A stretch of DNA of 64,000 nucleotides. Source: RGIG1995 sp045126815 (GTDB lineage Bacteria > Bacillota > Clostridia > Oscillospirales > CAG-272). The position numbers and the translations under genes were made by a program. This document shows, in pieces, positions 9,283 to 16,979 of the stretch. The stretch lies in the NCBI GenBank assembly GCA_045126815.1, contig JBGVPD010000001.1:1-64000 (forward strand), in the 5' to 3' direction. Within the stretch, counting starts at the first letter, position 1; every line of letters starts with the position of its first letter. Below the pieces are notes generated by a model that saw only the letters and a list, made by a program, of their open reading frames with translations, did no database searches and had not been told where the DNA came from.

Positions 9283-9296
9283 TAAAAGACAAATAT

Positions 9297-9334
9297 AAAG
9301 GACACAGTGAAGTTTTAAACTGTGTCCTTTTTGT
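9297..9334 (+). terminator. Terminator after the M29 aminopeptidase
   Basis: 12-bp stem AAAGGACACAGT (9297-9308) against ACTGTGTCCTTT (9319-9330), then TTTTGTTT. Confidence 0.85.
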
Positions 9335-9345
9335 TTAAACACAAT

Positions 9346-9378
9346 AGAGAGTTGATGGGAGAAGCCCACCAACTCTCT
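9346..9378 (-). terminator. Hairpin downstream of folA
   Basis: 14-position stem with one mismatch, 9346-9359 against 9365-9378 (AGAGAGTTGATGGG / CCCACCAACTCTCT). The U-tract is weak in both directions. The stem resembles the one at 3969-4005. Confidence 0.5.
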
Positions 9379-9391
9379 TGTTTGTTGCAAG

Positions 9392-9901
9392 TTATTTTCT
9401 TCTGTATTCGGTGAAGTAGAATTGTAAGTTGGGTTCTGTGTCTTTCTCGGGATCACTGATTTGCATGTCCCCGGTATGTACAAGCTCCCAAGATTCGTCT
9501 TCATCAAGATTAGGGAAATATACGTCCTTGTCGTACGATTTATCAAACTTAGTAACGTATGCGGTATCGCAGTATTCAAGCATTTGTCTGTAGACACTTG
9601 CTCCTCCGATTACAAAAACGTCATCTGTGTTATATTTTTTTACTTCTTCGAGCAATTCTTCTATTGAGTGAACTATGGTAGTGTTTTCAACCTTATAATC
9701 TTGAGAAGGATGAAGAACGATATTAGTTCTGTTTTTTAAAGCTTTTCCGCCGGGGAAGGTTGCCAATGTGTTTGAACCGAGGATGACGACTTTACCTGCA
9801 GTCAGGTCTCTGAAATTCAAGAGGTCAGCTCGAATACGGGCAAGGAGATCGCCTTTGTAACCGATACCCCATTCTTTATCAACAGCAACGATAAGTTTCA
9901 T
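9392..9901 (-). CDS. folA: Dihydrofolate reductase
   Basis: Reduces dihydrofolate to tetrahydrofolate with NADPH and recycles the dihydrofolate made by ThyA next door. The 169 residues include MKLIVAVDKEWGIGYKGDLL, the acidic residue in RADLLNF, GKVVILGSNTL, and VFVIGGASVYRQML, where the paired glycines bind NADPH. The usual LPW segment reads LLARI instead, a replacement I associate with clostridial DHFRs. ATG 9901 is preceded by AAAGGAT. It lies 26 bases downstream of thyA in the same direction. Confidence 0.93.
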   Translation of the reverse strand: MKLIVAVDKEWGIGYKGDLLARIRADLLNFRDLTAGKVVILGSNTLATFPGGKALKNRTNIVLHPSQDYKVENTTIVHSIEELLEEVKKYNTDDVFVIGGASVYRQMLEYCDTAYVTKFDKSYDKDVYFPNLDEDESWELVHTGDMQISDPEKDTEPNLQFYFTEYRRK

Positions 9902-9927
9902 AATTATTATCCTTTCAAAAAATCAAA

Positions 9928-10758
9928 TTAAACAGCTACGGGGAAACGTCCAACTTTTTCGCCGTGCACATAGTTGTTAACGGTAAAGCTGTCGGGAGTG
10001 AAATCGTAGAAGTTTGTTATAGATTTATCAAGAATTACTTCGGGAGCAGGATAAACTTCACGTTTAATCAATTCTTCAACAATGGGAATGTGTCTGTCGT
10101 AAATATGAGCGTCTGCAATAACGTGAACTAATTCTCCGGGTTCAAGACCTGAAACCTGAGCAAACATTAAAACGAGAGCTGCATATTGAGCTACGTTCCA
10201 AGCGTTTGCCGCAAGCATATCTTGTGAACGTTGATTAAGAATTGCGCAGAGTTTGCCGTCGGTAACGTTAAACGTCATACTGTAAGCGCAGGGGTAGAGC
10301 GCCATTTCGTGAAGGTCGGCAAAATTATAGAGGTTAGTCATAATTCTGCGGCTGCACGGATTATACTTTAAGTCATAGAGGACTCTGTCAACCATATCAA
10401 ATTCGCCTTCGCGATATTTATGTTTTACGCCCATTTGATAGCCGTATGCTTTACCGATCGAACCGTTTTCGTCCGCCCAGCTGTCCCAAATATGAGAATT
10501 AAGATCGTTAATATTATTTGATTTTTTCTGCCATATCCAAAGAATTTCGTCAACAGCGGCTTTAAATGATATAGGACGGAGAGTGATAAGAGGGAAGTCT
10601 TTTGAAAGGTCGTAACGGTTTATAACACCAAACTTTTTGATAGTATAGGCGGGTTCTCCGTCTTCCCAGTGGGGACGTACCTTTTCGTCTTTAACCCAAG
10701 TTCCGTTTTCAAGAATATCTTTACATGTGTTAATAAATGCGATATCTGCTGAACTCAT
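9928..10758 (-). CDS. thyA: Thymidylate synthase (ThyA type)
   Basis: Methylates dUMP to dTMP with methylene-tetrahydrofolate. Residues in order: FPLITLRPISF, the phosphate-binding SRRIMTNLYN, the catalytic Cys in LYPCAYSMTFNV, RSQDM (the R-S-x-D motif), the dUMP-selecting Asn in NAWNVAQY, and DAHIYDRH with the conserved His and Tyr. At 276 residues it is typical. The residue after the catalytic Cys is Ala rather than the usual His. ATG 10758 has AAAGGAG upstream. It is co-directional with folA, and AAAGGAG overlaps the end of the HAD gene. Confidence 0.94.
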   Translation of the reverse strand: MSSADIAFINTCKDILENGTWVKDEKVRPHWEDGEPAYTIKKFGVINRYDLSKDFPLITLRPISFKAAVDEILWIWQKKSNNINDLNSHIWDSWADENGSIGKAYGYQMGVKHKYREGEFDMVDRVLYDLKYNPCSRRIMTNLYNFADLHEMALYPCAYSMTFNVTDGKLCAILNQRSQDMLAANAWNVAQYAALVLMFAQVSGLEPGELVHVIADAHIYDRHIPIVEELIKREVYPAPEVILDKSITNFYDFTPDSFTVNNYVHGEKVGRFPVAV

Positions 10759-10773
10759 ATTTATGTATCTCCT

Positions 10774-11550
10774 TTACTTCGTGGGAATATCTCCGATAGA
10801 ATTTAGTATAAGTCTTGGGCGGTAGGGATATTGCTTGATATTAGAGAGATTTGTAACTCCTGTGAGCACAAGAATAGGGTCGATGCCACTTTCAATTCCT
10901 GCTATGATATCCGTGTCCATTCTATCTCCGATCATAGCCGTATCTTCTGAGTGAACGCCGAGTATGCGAAGTCCCGTTCTCATCATAAGGGGATTAGGCT
11001 TGCCTACGTAATAAGCTTGTTTGCCTGTTGTTCTTTCAATGGGAGCAACAAGAGCTCGACAAGCAGGGATAGGGCCTGTCTCCGATGGACCTGTCAAATC
11101 GGTATTCGTGCCGATAAGATTAGCGCCGTTCATAACGAGTCTCATAGCTTTTGTTATGTTTTCGTAGTTGTATTGTGCAGTTTCGCCTATTACGACGTAG
11201 TCGGGATCAATATCGTTCATTGTGATTCCTGCATCGTGTAAAGCATTATATAAACCTGCATCACCGATAACGAATGCAGAGCAACCGGGGCTTTGAAGCT
11301 GGAGAAATTTTGCAGTTGCGAGAGCGCTCGTATAAAAGTGCGAAGCTTCAACGTCAAGTCCCATTCTTAGAAGCTTTTGGCGTAATTCTTGAGGTGTTCT
11401 GTTACTAGCATTTGTCAAAAATAAGAAGTTTTTTTCGTTCTCAGTAAGCCATTTTACAAATTCTTTCGCCCCCGGCAAAAGATTATTGCCGTGATAAATG
11501 ACACCGTCCATGTCACATATAAAGCCTTTTTTATTTCTCAGTTTTTCCAT
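10774..11550 (-). CDS. HAD-superfamily subfamily IIA phosphatase (NagD/AraL-like)
   Basis: The 258-residue enzyme carries HAD motif I DMDGV (residues 14-18, with both Asp), motif II around FLFLTNASN, the Lys motif in YVGKPNPLMM, and motif IV MIGDRMDTDI. The C2-type cap between residues 70 and 170 fits NagD/p-nitrophenylphosphatase-type sugar or nucleotide phosphatases. The natural substrate is unknown. Placement directly before thyA (15 bases apart) suggests a house-cleaning or nucleotide phosphatase role, which is inference. Confidence 0.88.
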   Translation of the reverse strand: MEKLRNKKGFICDMDGVIYHGNNLLPGAKEFVKWLTENEKNFLFLTNASNRTPQELRQKLLRMGLDVEASHFYTSALATAKFLQLQSPGCSAFVIGDAGLYNALHDAGITMNDIDPDYVVIGETAQYNYENITKAMRLVMNGANLIGTNTDLTGPSETGPIPACRALVAPIERTTGKQAYYVGKPNPLMMRTGLRILGVHSEDTAMIGDRMDTDIIAGIESGIDPILVLTGVTNLSNIKQYPYRPRLILNSIGDIPTK

Positions 11551-11604
11551 AATTTACTGTCTTTCTGTTTTTAGTTGTGTTTATACGTGTTTTTTCTTCA
11601 TAAT

Positions 11605-11633
11605 ATTATACCATATTACGTCAATTCTTTCAA
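11605..11633 (-). promoter_or_regulatory. Promoter for HAD phosphatase-thyA-folA
   Basis: Minus strand TTGAAA (11628-11633), 17-base spacer, TATAAT (11605-11610) with extended TGG. It abuts the end of the upstream GHL10 gene, and no terminator is seen between, so readthrough is also likely. Confidence 0.75.
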
Positions 11634-11643
11634 TAGTTATACA

Positions 11644-12975
11644 CTAATTCCATGAAATCTCTTTTAAAATAGGGATGAGATTATTAACTTCGGACAAAGT
11701 CTCATTTACGATTATGTTTGTTTTTGCGTCATAAAAGTATTGATAACTAAAGATCGATATACCTTTGCAGTTATTGATTTCTTTTGTGTATAGGAGACTT
11801 TTTTTGAGAATATCGGTATTGTTCTTCCATTCATTTTTACCGCTACCTGCCCATTGGTCTATCTTTGTGTATGCTTTTCCGAGAGTAAGTCCCATTACAA
11901 GTTTAACACTATCGTTCTTTATAATGTTTGACCACATATCTGCTATTTTATCAAAAGGGTGAGTCTGGTGTTCAAATCCGTAATATACCTGCGGACAAAT
12001 ATAGTCAATATATCCCTCGTTTTCACACCACGTATATACGTCGGCATACGATTTTTCTGTGGTCGTCTCAATATTTGCATCGGGACTTATGCCAAACAGA
12101 ATATCGTGATCGTTTTGCTTTACCGTTGAATATATGCTTGATATCAGTTCATTTAAGCAGTTATATCTGAACTGTTTTAGCGTTATGGTGTTTTCATTTT
12201 CGTTATATTCTTTGTAAGATGAAAAATCAAAACTCTTATCTGTCGTAGGATAGAAATAATCATCCATATGGATACCGTCAAACGAATAGTTTTTTATCAT
12301 TTCATCTACTCCGTCGCAAATAAGTTTTCTGGTTTCGCTGTAGGCGGGGTTGAGGTAGAATCTATCGTTTACTTTTACAATGAATTTACCATTGTATTCA
12401 TCATTTAAATACCATTGTTTGATAACGTATTTGTTATCAATAAGTTCTATTTCATCTATTTTCATACAACGAAGAGGATTTATCCAGGCATGAACGGAGA
12501 GAGCGTATTTCTTGGCTTCTTCAACTAAGATCTTTATCGGATCATATTCAAAATCATAGGCGTAATCTGCTGTAACGTACCTTGACGGCGGAAAAATTTC
12601 CGACGGGAAAAAGCTGTCTGCATAAGGACGAACCTGAACTATTACGGTGTTAAAACCCAAATTGTATATGTTTGACAAAACACTTGATATTAATTTTTTA
12701 TAATCGTCTTTGTCTCTTTGTTTGTTCCCGTCAGTGTAAACAGATACCAGGTCAAATTGAGAAAGCCAAATAGCTTTCATATCTTTATAATTGGTTATTA
12801 TTTTTTGAGGATCTTTTTCTGTTTCTATGTCTTGTTTTGGAGTATCGGTTTCATTTACGGTGGTTACATCTGTATCTGTTTCATTGACTAACGGTGGTTG
12901 GTCATGTTTTTTGCAACCGAAACATAAGAGCAGAGCAAATAAAGATATAAGAAAAACAGAAAAAGCTTTTTTCAT
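11644..12975 (-). CDS. Lipoprotein with GHL10-type glycoside hydrolase-like domain
   Basis: The 443-residue protein starts with a lipoprotein signal (MKKAFSVF..., lipobox LCFGC with Cys about 21) and a Thr/Asp-rich linker. The GHL10 (PF02638-like) barrel follows: MKAIWLSQFDL, then VQVRPYADSFFPSEIFP, HAWINPLR, FDGIHMDDYFYP and FGISPDANIETT. Members are exported TIM-barrel proteins thought to act on cell-wall or exopolysaccharide glycans. The activity is not established for this one. ATG 12975 has AAAGGAG upstream. It is the third gene after the IMPase-family and unknown genes, 12 bases apart. Confidence 0.85.
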   Translation of the reverse strand: MKKAFSVFLISLFALLLCFGCKKHDQPPLVNETDTDVTTVNETDTPKQDIETEKDPQKIITNYKDMKAIWLSQFDLVSVYTDGNKQRDKDDYKKLISSVLSNIYNLGFNTVIVQVRPYADSFFPSEIFPPSRYVTADYAYDFEYDPIKILVEEAKKYALSVHAWINPLRCMKIDEIELIDNKYVIKQWYLNDEYNGKFIVKVNDRFYLNPAYSETRKLICDGVDEMIKNYSFDGIHMDDYFYPTTDKSFDFSSYKEYNENENTITLKQFRYNCLNELISSIYSTVKQNDHDILFGISPDANIETTTEKSYADVYTWCENEGYIDYICPQVYYGFEHQTHPFDKIADMWSNIIKNDSVKLVMGLTLGKAYTKIDQWAGSGKNEWKNNTDILKKSLLYTKEINNCKGISIFSYQYFYDAKTNIIVNETLSEVNNLIPILKEISWN

Positions 12976-12987
12976 AAATTATCTCCT

Positions 12988-13524
12988 TTAGGACAGATAG
13001 GTAACGTTGTTAGGGTGTTTGTCGAGGACTTTTCTTTTTAGAGAATAAAAATAATACAGACTAATTATATAGGTGTTGTCTGCAGCTTTTTTTACAGCCG
13101 AATGAAGTTGAGTAAATGGGGATTTTATAACGATTATTTTTAGAGTGTTTGATGTTGTTTTATAGTTATTTTCAATACTTTTTTCATTCTCTAAAAAAGT
13201 TACTTCAAAAAGTGTATCCTGTATTTTTAGGGCGAAAATTTTGTTGTATTTCCGATGTATAGATAATGTGTATAAATAAAGCCCCAAAAGAATTAAAATA
13301 ATTATCGGTAAAAGAATAATAAACACCGTAGCAAATAGAAGAAAAAAAGTCCCTGTCTCTAACCAAAGGAATATGATTTTTGCATATCTGAATATTTTGC
13401 CGACTAATATATATTTTCTGAAAAATTTGAATATATAATATATTTTGGCAATAAAAGGAGTGTGTTTTCCGTAGTGTTTTACGTATGCTATATAAGATTT
13501 ATATTTAAGAGGATTTGTATTCAT
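12988..13524 (-). CDS. Uncharacterised membrane protein
   Basis: Not recognised. The 178 residues have a basic, aromatic N-terminus (PLKYKSYIAYVKHYGKHTPF) and one or two hydrophobic helices at about 50-85 (FFLLFATVFIILLPIIILIL). A soluble tail of about 90 residues with segments such as TLKIIVIKSPFTQLHSAVKK follows. No catalytic motif is visible. Its ATG overlaps the stop of the upstream IMPase-family gene (ATGA at 13521-13524) and has no clear ribosome site, so translation is probably coupled. Position between a phosphatase and an exported hydrolase hints at an envelope role. Confidence 0.65.
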   Translation of the reverse strand: MNTNPLKYKSYIAYVKHYGKHTPFIAKIYYIFKFFRKYILVGKIFRYAKIIFLWLETGTFFLLFATVFIILLPIIILILLGLYLYTLSIHRKYNKIFALKIQDTLFEVTFLENEKSIENNYKTTSNTLKIIVIKSPFTQLHSAVKKAADNTYIISLYYFYSLKRKVLDKHPNNVTYLS

Positions 13525-14291
13525 ATAAAGTAGTTTTTGTCAAAAAACTCTTTATATACATTTTTATTACCGGCAATAACGGGTGTTCGTTTGTTTAAGG
13601 GGAGTGTGTTTTGATTAAAGTCGGTAACAATACCGCCTGCTTCAGTTATGATAAGACTTCCTGCCGCATAATCCCAAGGAAAAAGACTGTATTCGAAAAA
13701 AAGATCGTGTCTTCCGCAGGCAGTATAACAAAGATCAAGTGCCGCTGATCCCGTTCTTCTTATATCTTCACAATCGACAAGTATTTTTGATATTATTTTG
13801 CCCGTCTTTTCTAAAAGGTCGGGGTAATAGGGAGATGTGCCAAACGAAACGAATGAATTTTTTAATTCGTTATCAGAAACGTGAATTTTATCTCCGTTTA
13901 AGTATGCGCCTTTTCCTTTTTCTGCGTAAAATATTTCATTTAAGTACGGCTGTATTACGACACCTATGGTAACTTCTCCGTTTTCGCATAGAGCTAGGGA
14001 AATAGCGCTGTGTTTGTACGTTCTTCTGAAGTTTGCTGTTCCGTCGATAGGATCGCATATAAAGCAGGTGTCCGAATAAGGATCTATATTGTTACAGTCA
14101 TCTTCTTCACCCATAAATTTTATATCAGGATATTTTTCTTGCAGTTTGTTTTTTATAAACGCTTGAACCTTTCTGTCGTAGACAGTAACGAAATTTCTGT
14201 CACCTTTTTTGTCGGTGTTTTCGTCAATGTTTTGAGCTTGAAGCATAATTTCAGATGCTAATTTTAAAGTTTCGATCATTGTATTAAGCAT
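13521..14291 (-). CDS. Inositol monophosphatase-family protein
   Basis: A 256-residue Mg-dependent, Li-sensitive-type phosphatase family member. Metal-binding motifs are present: GEED (about 61-64), DPIDGTANF (about 80-88) and WDYAAGSLIITEAGG near residue 205. Substrates in the family include inositol phosphate, histidinol phosphate, PAP and fructose bisphosphate. Histidinol-phosphate phosphatase activity is unlikely to be needed because the his operon ends with a PHP enzyme. ATG 14291 follows GGGGAA. A second ATG lies four codons on. Confidence 0.9.
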   Translation of the reverse strand: MLNTMIETLKLASEIMLQAQNIDENTDKKGDRNFVTVYDRKVQAFIKNKLQEKYPDIKFMGEEDDCNNIDPYSDTCFICDPIDGTANFRRTYKHSAISLALCENGEVTIGVVIQPYLNEIFYAEKGKGAYLNGDKIHVSDNELKNSFVSFGTSPYYPDLLEKTGKIISKILVDCEDIRRTGSAALDLCYTACGRHDLFFEYSLFPWDYAAGSLIITEAGGIVTDFNQNTLPLNKRTPVIAGNKNVYKEFFDKNYFI

Positions 14292-14327
14292 AACTTTCCC
14301 CTATAATATTATTATCTTATTTTTTAT

Positions 14328-14355
14328 ATTATAACACATAAATAGCAGTTTACAA
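14328..14355 (-). promoter_or_regulatory. Promoter for the IMPase-family/GHL10 unit
   Basis: Minus strand TTGTAA (14350-14355), 16-base spacer, TATAAT (14328-14333), extended TGT. Confidence 0.65.
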
Positions 14356-14375
14356 GGGTGCTGGGGAAAATAACC

Positions 14376-14404
14376 TTGACAAAATATCAAAAGAAATATA
14401 TAAT
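14376..14404 (+). promoter_or_regulatory. Perfect-consensus vegetative promoter for the topoisomerase B paralogue
   Basis: TTGACA (14376-14381), 17-base spacer, TATAAT (14399-14404): both hexamers match consensus exactly. The leader to GGAGG (14460) is about 50 bases, with no strong structure. Confidence 0.85.
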
Positions 14405-14470
14405 AATTTGTATAGTTTCGTGGGAATTCATTCGTAAAAACCACAATTTCTATTTTTTTGGAGGCAGTAA

Positions 14471-16459
14471 ATGGCAGAAAAAAGAATGAGCTATGACAAC
14501 AACAGCATATCTGCGCTGAAAGGTGCGGACAGAGTAAGATTAAGACCGGCGGTTATATTTGGTTCCGACGGGCTTGAGGGTTGCGAACATTCTGTTTTTG
14601 AAATTCTGTCCAATGCCGTTGACGAGGCAAGAGAAGGTTACGGTGACAGGATAATAATTACCGTATTTGCCGACAAGTCAATTGAGATCGAAGACTTTGG
14701 ACGCGGCGTCCCTATGGGTTATAACGAAAAAGAAAAGTGTTATAACTGGGAATTGGTTTACTGCGAATTGTATGCGGGAAGTAAGTATAACAATAATACC
14801 GACGGCGCTTACGAATATTCGTTGGGTACGAACGGTCTTGGTGCTTGCGCTACACAGTATTCTTCCGAATATATGAAGGTTCGTTCTTTTAATGGAAAAG
14901 AAGTTTCCGAAATGAACTTCAAAAAAGGTAAGCCTTCGGGGAAATTTACAGTTAGAGAAATAGAAAAACGAGAGAAAAAACACGGTACTATTATAAAATG
15001 GCGTCCTGATATTGAAGTTTTTACGGATATAAATATCCCTCTTGAGTTTTTTACCGAGATGCTTAAAAAACAGTCGGTGGTAAATTCGGGCATAAAGTTT
15101 GAATTGTACTACGAGACCGAAGAGGGGAAGTTTGAAAATTTTGAGTTTGTTTATCCGAACGGTATTGCTGATTACGTTGTTGAACTTGCAGGAGAAAATC
15201 CGCTTACTCAGCCTGTGATCTGGAGCTATGAGGACGAGGGACGTGACAGAGAGGACAAAGACGATTATAAGCTTAAGGCTGAGATCGCTTTTTGTTCATC
15301 GAATACGTCAAATATTATTGAGTATTATCATAACTCAAGTTTTCTTGAGCATGGCGGTTCGCCTGATAAGGCTGTAAAGAATGCTTTTGTATATGAAATT
15401 GATAAATTTTTAAAGAACAGCGGTAAATACCTCAAGAATGAAAGCAAGATAAGCTTTAATGATATTGAGGATTGTTTGGTTCTTGTTTCAAACAGCTTTT
15501 CAACGCAAACGTCTTACGCTAACCAAACAAAAAAGGCAATAAGCAATCCTTTTATTGCCGAAAGTATGACAAATTTCTTGAAGAGCAAACTTGAGGTCTA
15601 TTTCAAGGAAAAACAGATCGAGGCAGAGAGATTTGCCAATCAGGTTTTGGTTAACAAAAGAAGCCGAGAAAATGCAGAAAAGACAAGGGTTAACCTTAAG
15701 AAGAAGCTTAGCGGCACAATGGATATTGCAAATCGCGTTGAAAAATACGTTGATTGCAGAACAAAGGACGGAACGAGACGCGAACTCTATATAGTAGAGG
15801 GTGACTCGGCTATGGGTTCTTGTAAGCTCGGCAGAAATGCTGAGTATCAGGCTATTATACCGGTCAGAGGAAAAACTCTTAACTGCTTAAAAAGCACTTA
15901 TGACAAGATATTTAAAAATGATATCATAGTGGATCTGCTTAAAGTTATAGGATGTGGAGTCGAAATTACAACTAAAGTAAAAGGTGATGTTGTTCCTTTT
16001 GATTTAGAGTCGTTGAATTGGTCAAAAATTATTATATGTACGGATGCTGACGAAGACGGTTTCCAGATCAGAACTTTGATCTTGACTATGTTTTACAGAC
16101 TTCTTCCTACGCTTATTAAAGAGGGAAAAGTATATATAGCAGAGTCCCCACTATTTGAAATTTCATGCGGTGACGATATTTATTTTGCTTATAACGAAGC
16201 AGAGAAGAATGAGATAATCAAGAATTTGGGTAAATCAAGATACACAGTTCAGCGTTCAAAGGGACTTGGTGAAAACCAACCCGATATGATGTGGCAGACT
16301 ACCATGAACCCCGCGACAAGAAGACTTGTAAAGGTAGAACCTGCAAACGCTGAGGAAACAGAAAGAATTTTTGATACACTTTTGGGAGATAATCTTGCTG
16401 AAAGAAAGAAATTTATCACACTTCACGGTAATGAGTATCTTGCTGAGGCGGATATATAA
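14471..16459 (+). CDS. Type IIA DNA topoisomerase B subunit (divergent GyrB/ParE paralogue)
   Basis: The 662-residue ATPase and DNA-cleavage-metal subunit has a GHKL ATP site: EILSNAVDEAREG (about 44-56), EDFGRGVPMG and the lid SLGTNGLGACA. A transducer domain follows, then the Toprim domain LYIVEGDSAMGS and TDADEDGFQIRTL, keeping the E and D-x-D-x-D metal ligands. The QRSKGLGE C-terminal signature is also present. EGDSAMGS and DADEDGFQ differ from the usual EGDSAGGS and DADVDGAH, so this is a paralogue rather than the main GyrB. Clostridial relatives are normally followed by a ParC-like A subunit, but here the next gene is a small zinc-ribbon protein. The partner must be elsewhere. ATG 14471 has GGAGG 6 bases upstream. 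Confidence 0.88.
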   Translation: MAEKRMSYDNNSISALKGADRVRLRPAVIFGSDGLEGCEHSVFEILSNAVDEAREGYGDRIIITVFADKSIEIEDFGRGVPMGYNEKEKCYNWELVYCELYAGSKYNNNTDGAYEYSLGTNGLGACATQYSSEYMKVRSFNGKEVSEMNFKKGKPSGKFTVREIEKREKKHGTIIKWRPDIEVFTDINIPLEFFTEMLKKQSVVNSGIKFELYYETEEGKFENFEFVYPNGIADYVVELAGENPLTQPVIWSYEDEGRDREDKDDYKLKAEIAFCSSNTSNIIEYYHNSSFLEHGGSPDKAVKNAFVYEIDKFLKNSGKYLKNESKISFNDIEDCLVLVSNSFSTQTSYANQTKKAISNPFIAESMTNFLKSKLEVYFKEKQIEAERFANQVLVNKRSRENAEKTRVNLKKKLSGTMDIANRVEKYVDCRTKDGTRRELYIVEGDSAMGSCKLGRNAEYQAIIPVRGKTLNCLKSTYDKIFKNDIIVDLLKVIGCGVEITTKVKGDVVPFDLESLNWSKIIICTDADEDGFQIRTLILTMFYRLLPTLIKEGKVYIAESPLFEISCGDDIYFAYNEAEKNEIIKNLGKSRYTVQRSKGLGENQPDMMWQTTMNPATRRLVKVEPANAEETERIFDTLLGDNLAERKKFITLHGNEYLAEADI

Positions 16460-16462
16460 TTA

Positions 16463-16491
16463 TTGACAATAAAGATAAAATTTGTTATACT
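16463..16491 (+). promoter_or_regulatory. Strong promoter for the zinc-ribbon protein
   Basis: TTGACA (16463-16468), 17-base spacer, TATACT (16486-16491) with extended TGT, just after the topoisomerase stop. Confidence 0.8.
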
Positions 16492-16526
16492 GTAAATGGA
16501 TAAATAATCAATAAAGGAGTGTTATT

Positions 16527-16922
16527 ATGGAATTTTGGGATAAGTTTTACAAGAAGGTAACAAAGGCTGCAAATTATACGGCGAAGGAAACCGAAAAGTA
16601 TACCGAAATTACAAAGGTTAAGTTTAATTTGATGCGTGAAAAGAGCAGACTTGAAGATGCATACAAAAAACTTGGTGAAATTTATTACACTCAGATGAAA
16701 ACGTCGGAAAACGACGAGAATGCAATTTCACTTGCTTATGACAAGATCGAAAAGAGCATAGTTGAAATCGAAAAGCTCAGTGCACAGATAAATCTTCTCA
16801 AGGATACAAAAGTTTGCGATAAATGCGGAGTTAAACTTGAAAAGGGGATGGACTTTTGTCCCAAGTGCGGCGCAAAGCAGGCTGAAGAAGTTGAAGAAAC
16901 AGAAGAAGCTGACGCTGAATAA
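16527..16922 (+). CDS. Small coiled-coil protein with a C-terminal zinc ribbon
   Basis: The 131-residue protein is predicted helical for residues 1-95 (charged Lys/Glu pattern). Then comes a four-Cys zinc ribbon, CDKCGVKLEKGMDFCPKCG, at about 98-116, and an acidic tail. Proteins of this layout in Firmicutes are abundant but have no fixed function. AAGGAG lies ahead of ATG 16527, and the promoter is strong. It might work with the topoisomerase just upstream, but it has its own promoter, so this is speculative. Confidence 0.75.
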   Translation: MEFWDKFYKKVTKAANYTAKETEKYTEITKVKFNLMREKSRLEDAYKKLGEIYYTQMKTSENDENAISLAYDKIEKSIVEIEKLSAQINLLKDTKVCDKCGVKLEKGMDFCPKCGAKQAEEVEETEEADAE

Positions 16923-16937
16923 TAATTAAACAAAAAT

Positions 16938-16967
16938 AGGGCTTTATGATATTTAAGCCCTTTTTTT
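16938..16967 (+). terminator. Terminator between the zinc-ribbon and ABC-F genes
   Basis: AGGGCTT (16938-16944) pairs with AAGCCCT (16955-16961), followed by a T run to 16967. The ABC-F ribosome site GGAG starts at 16970, so the hairpin could act as an attenuator for ABC-F. Confidence 0.65.
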
Positions 16968-16979
16968 ACGGAGAATTAA

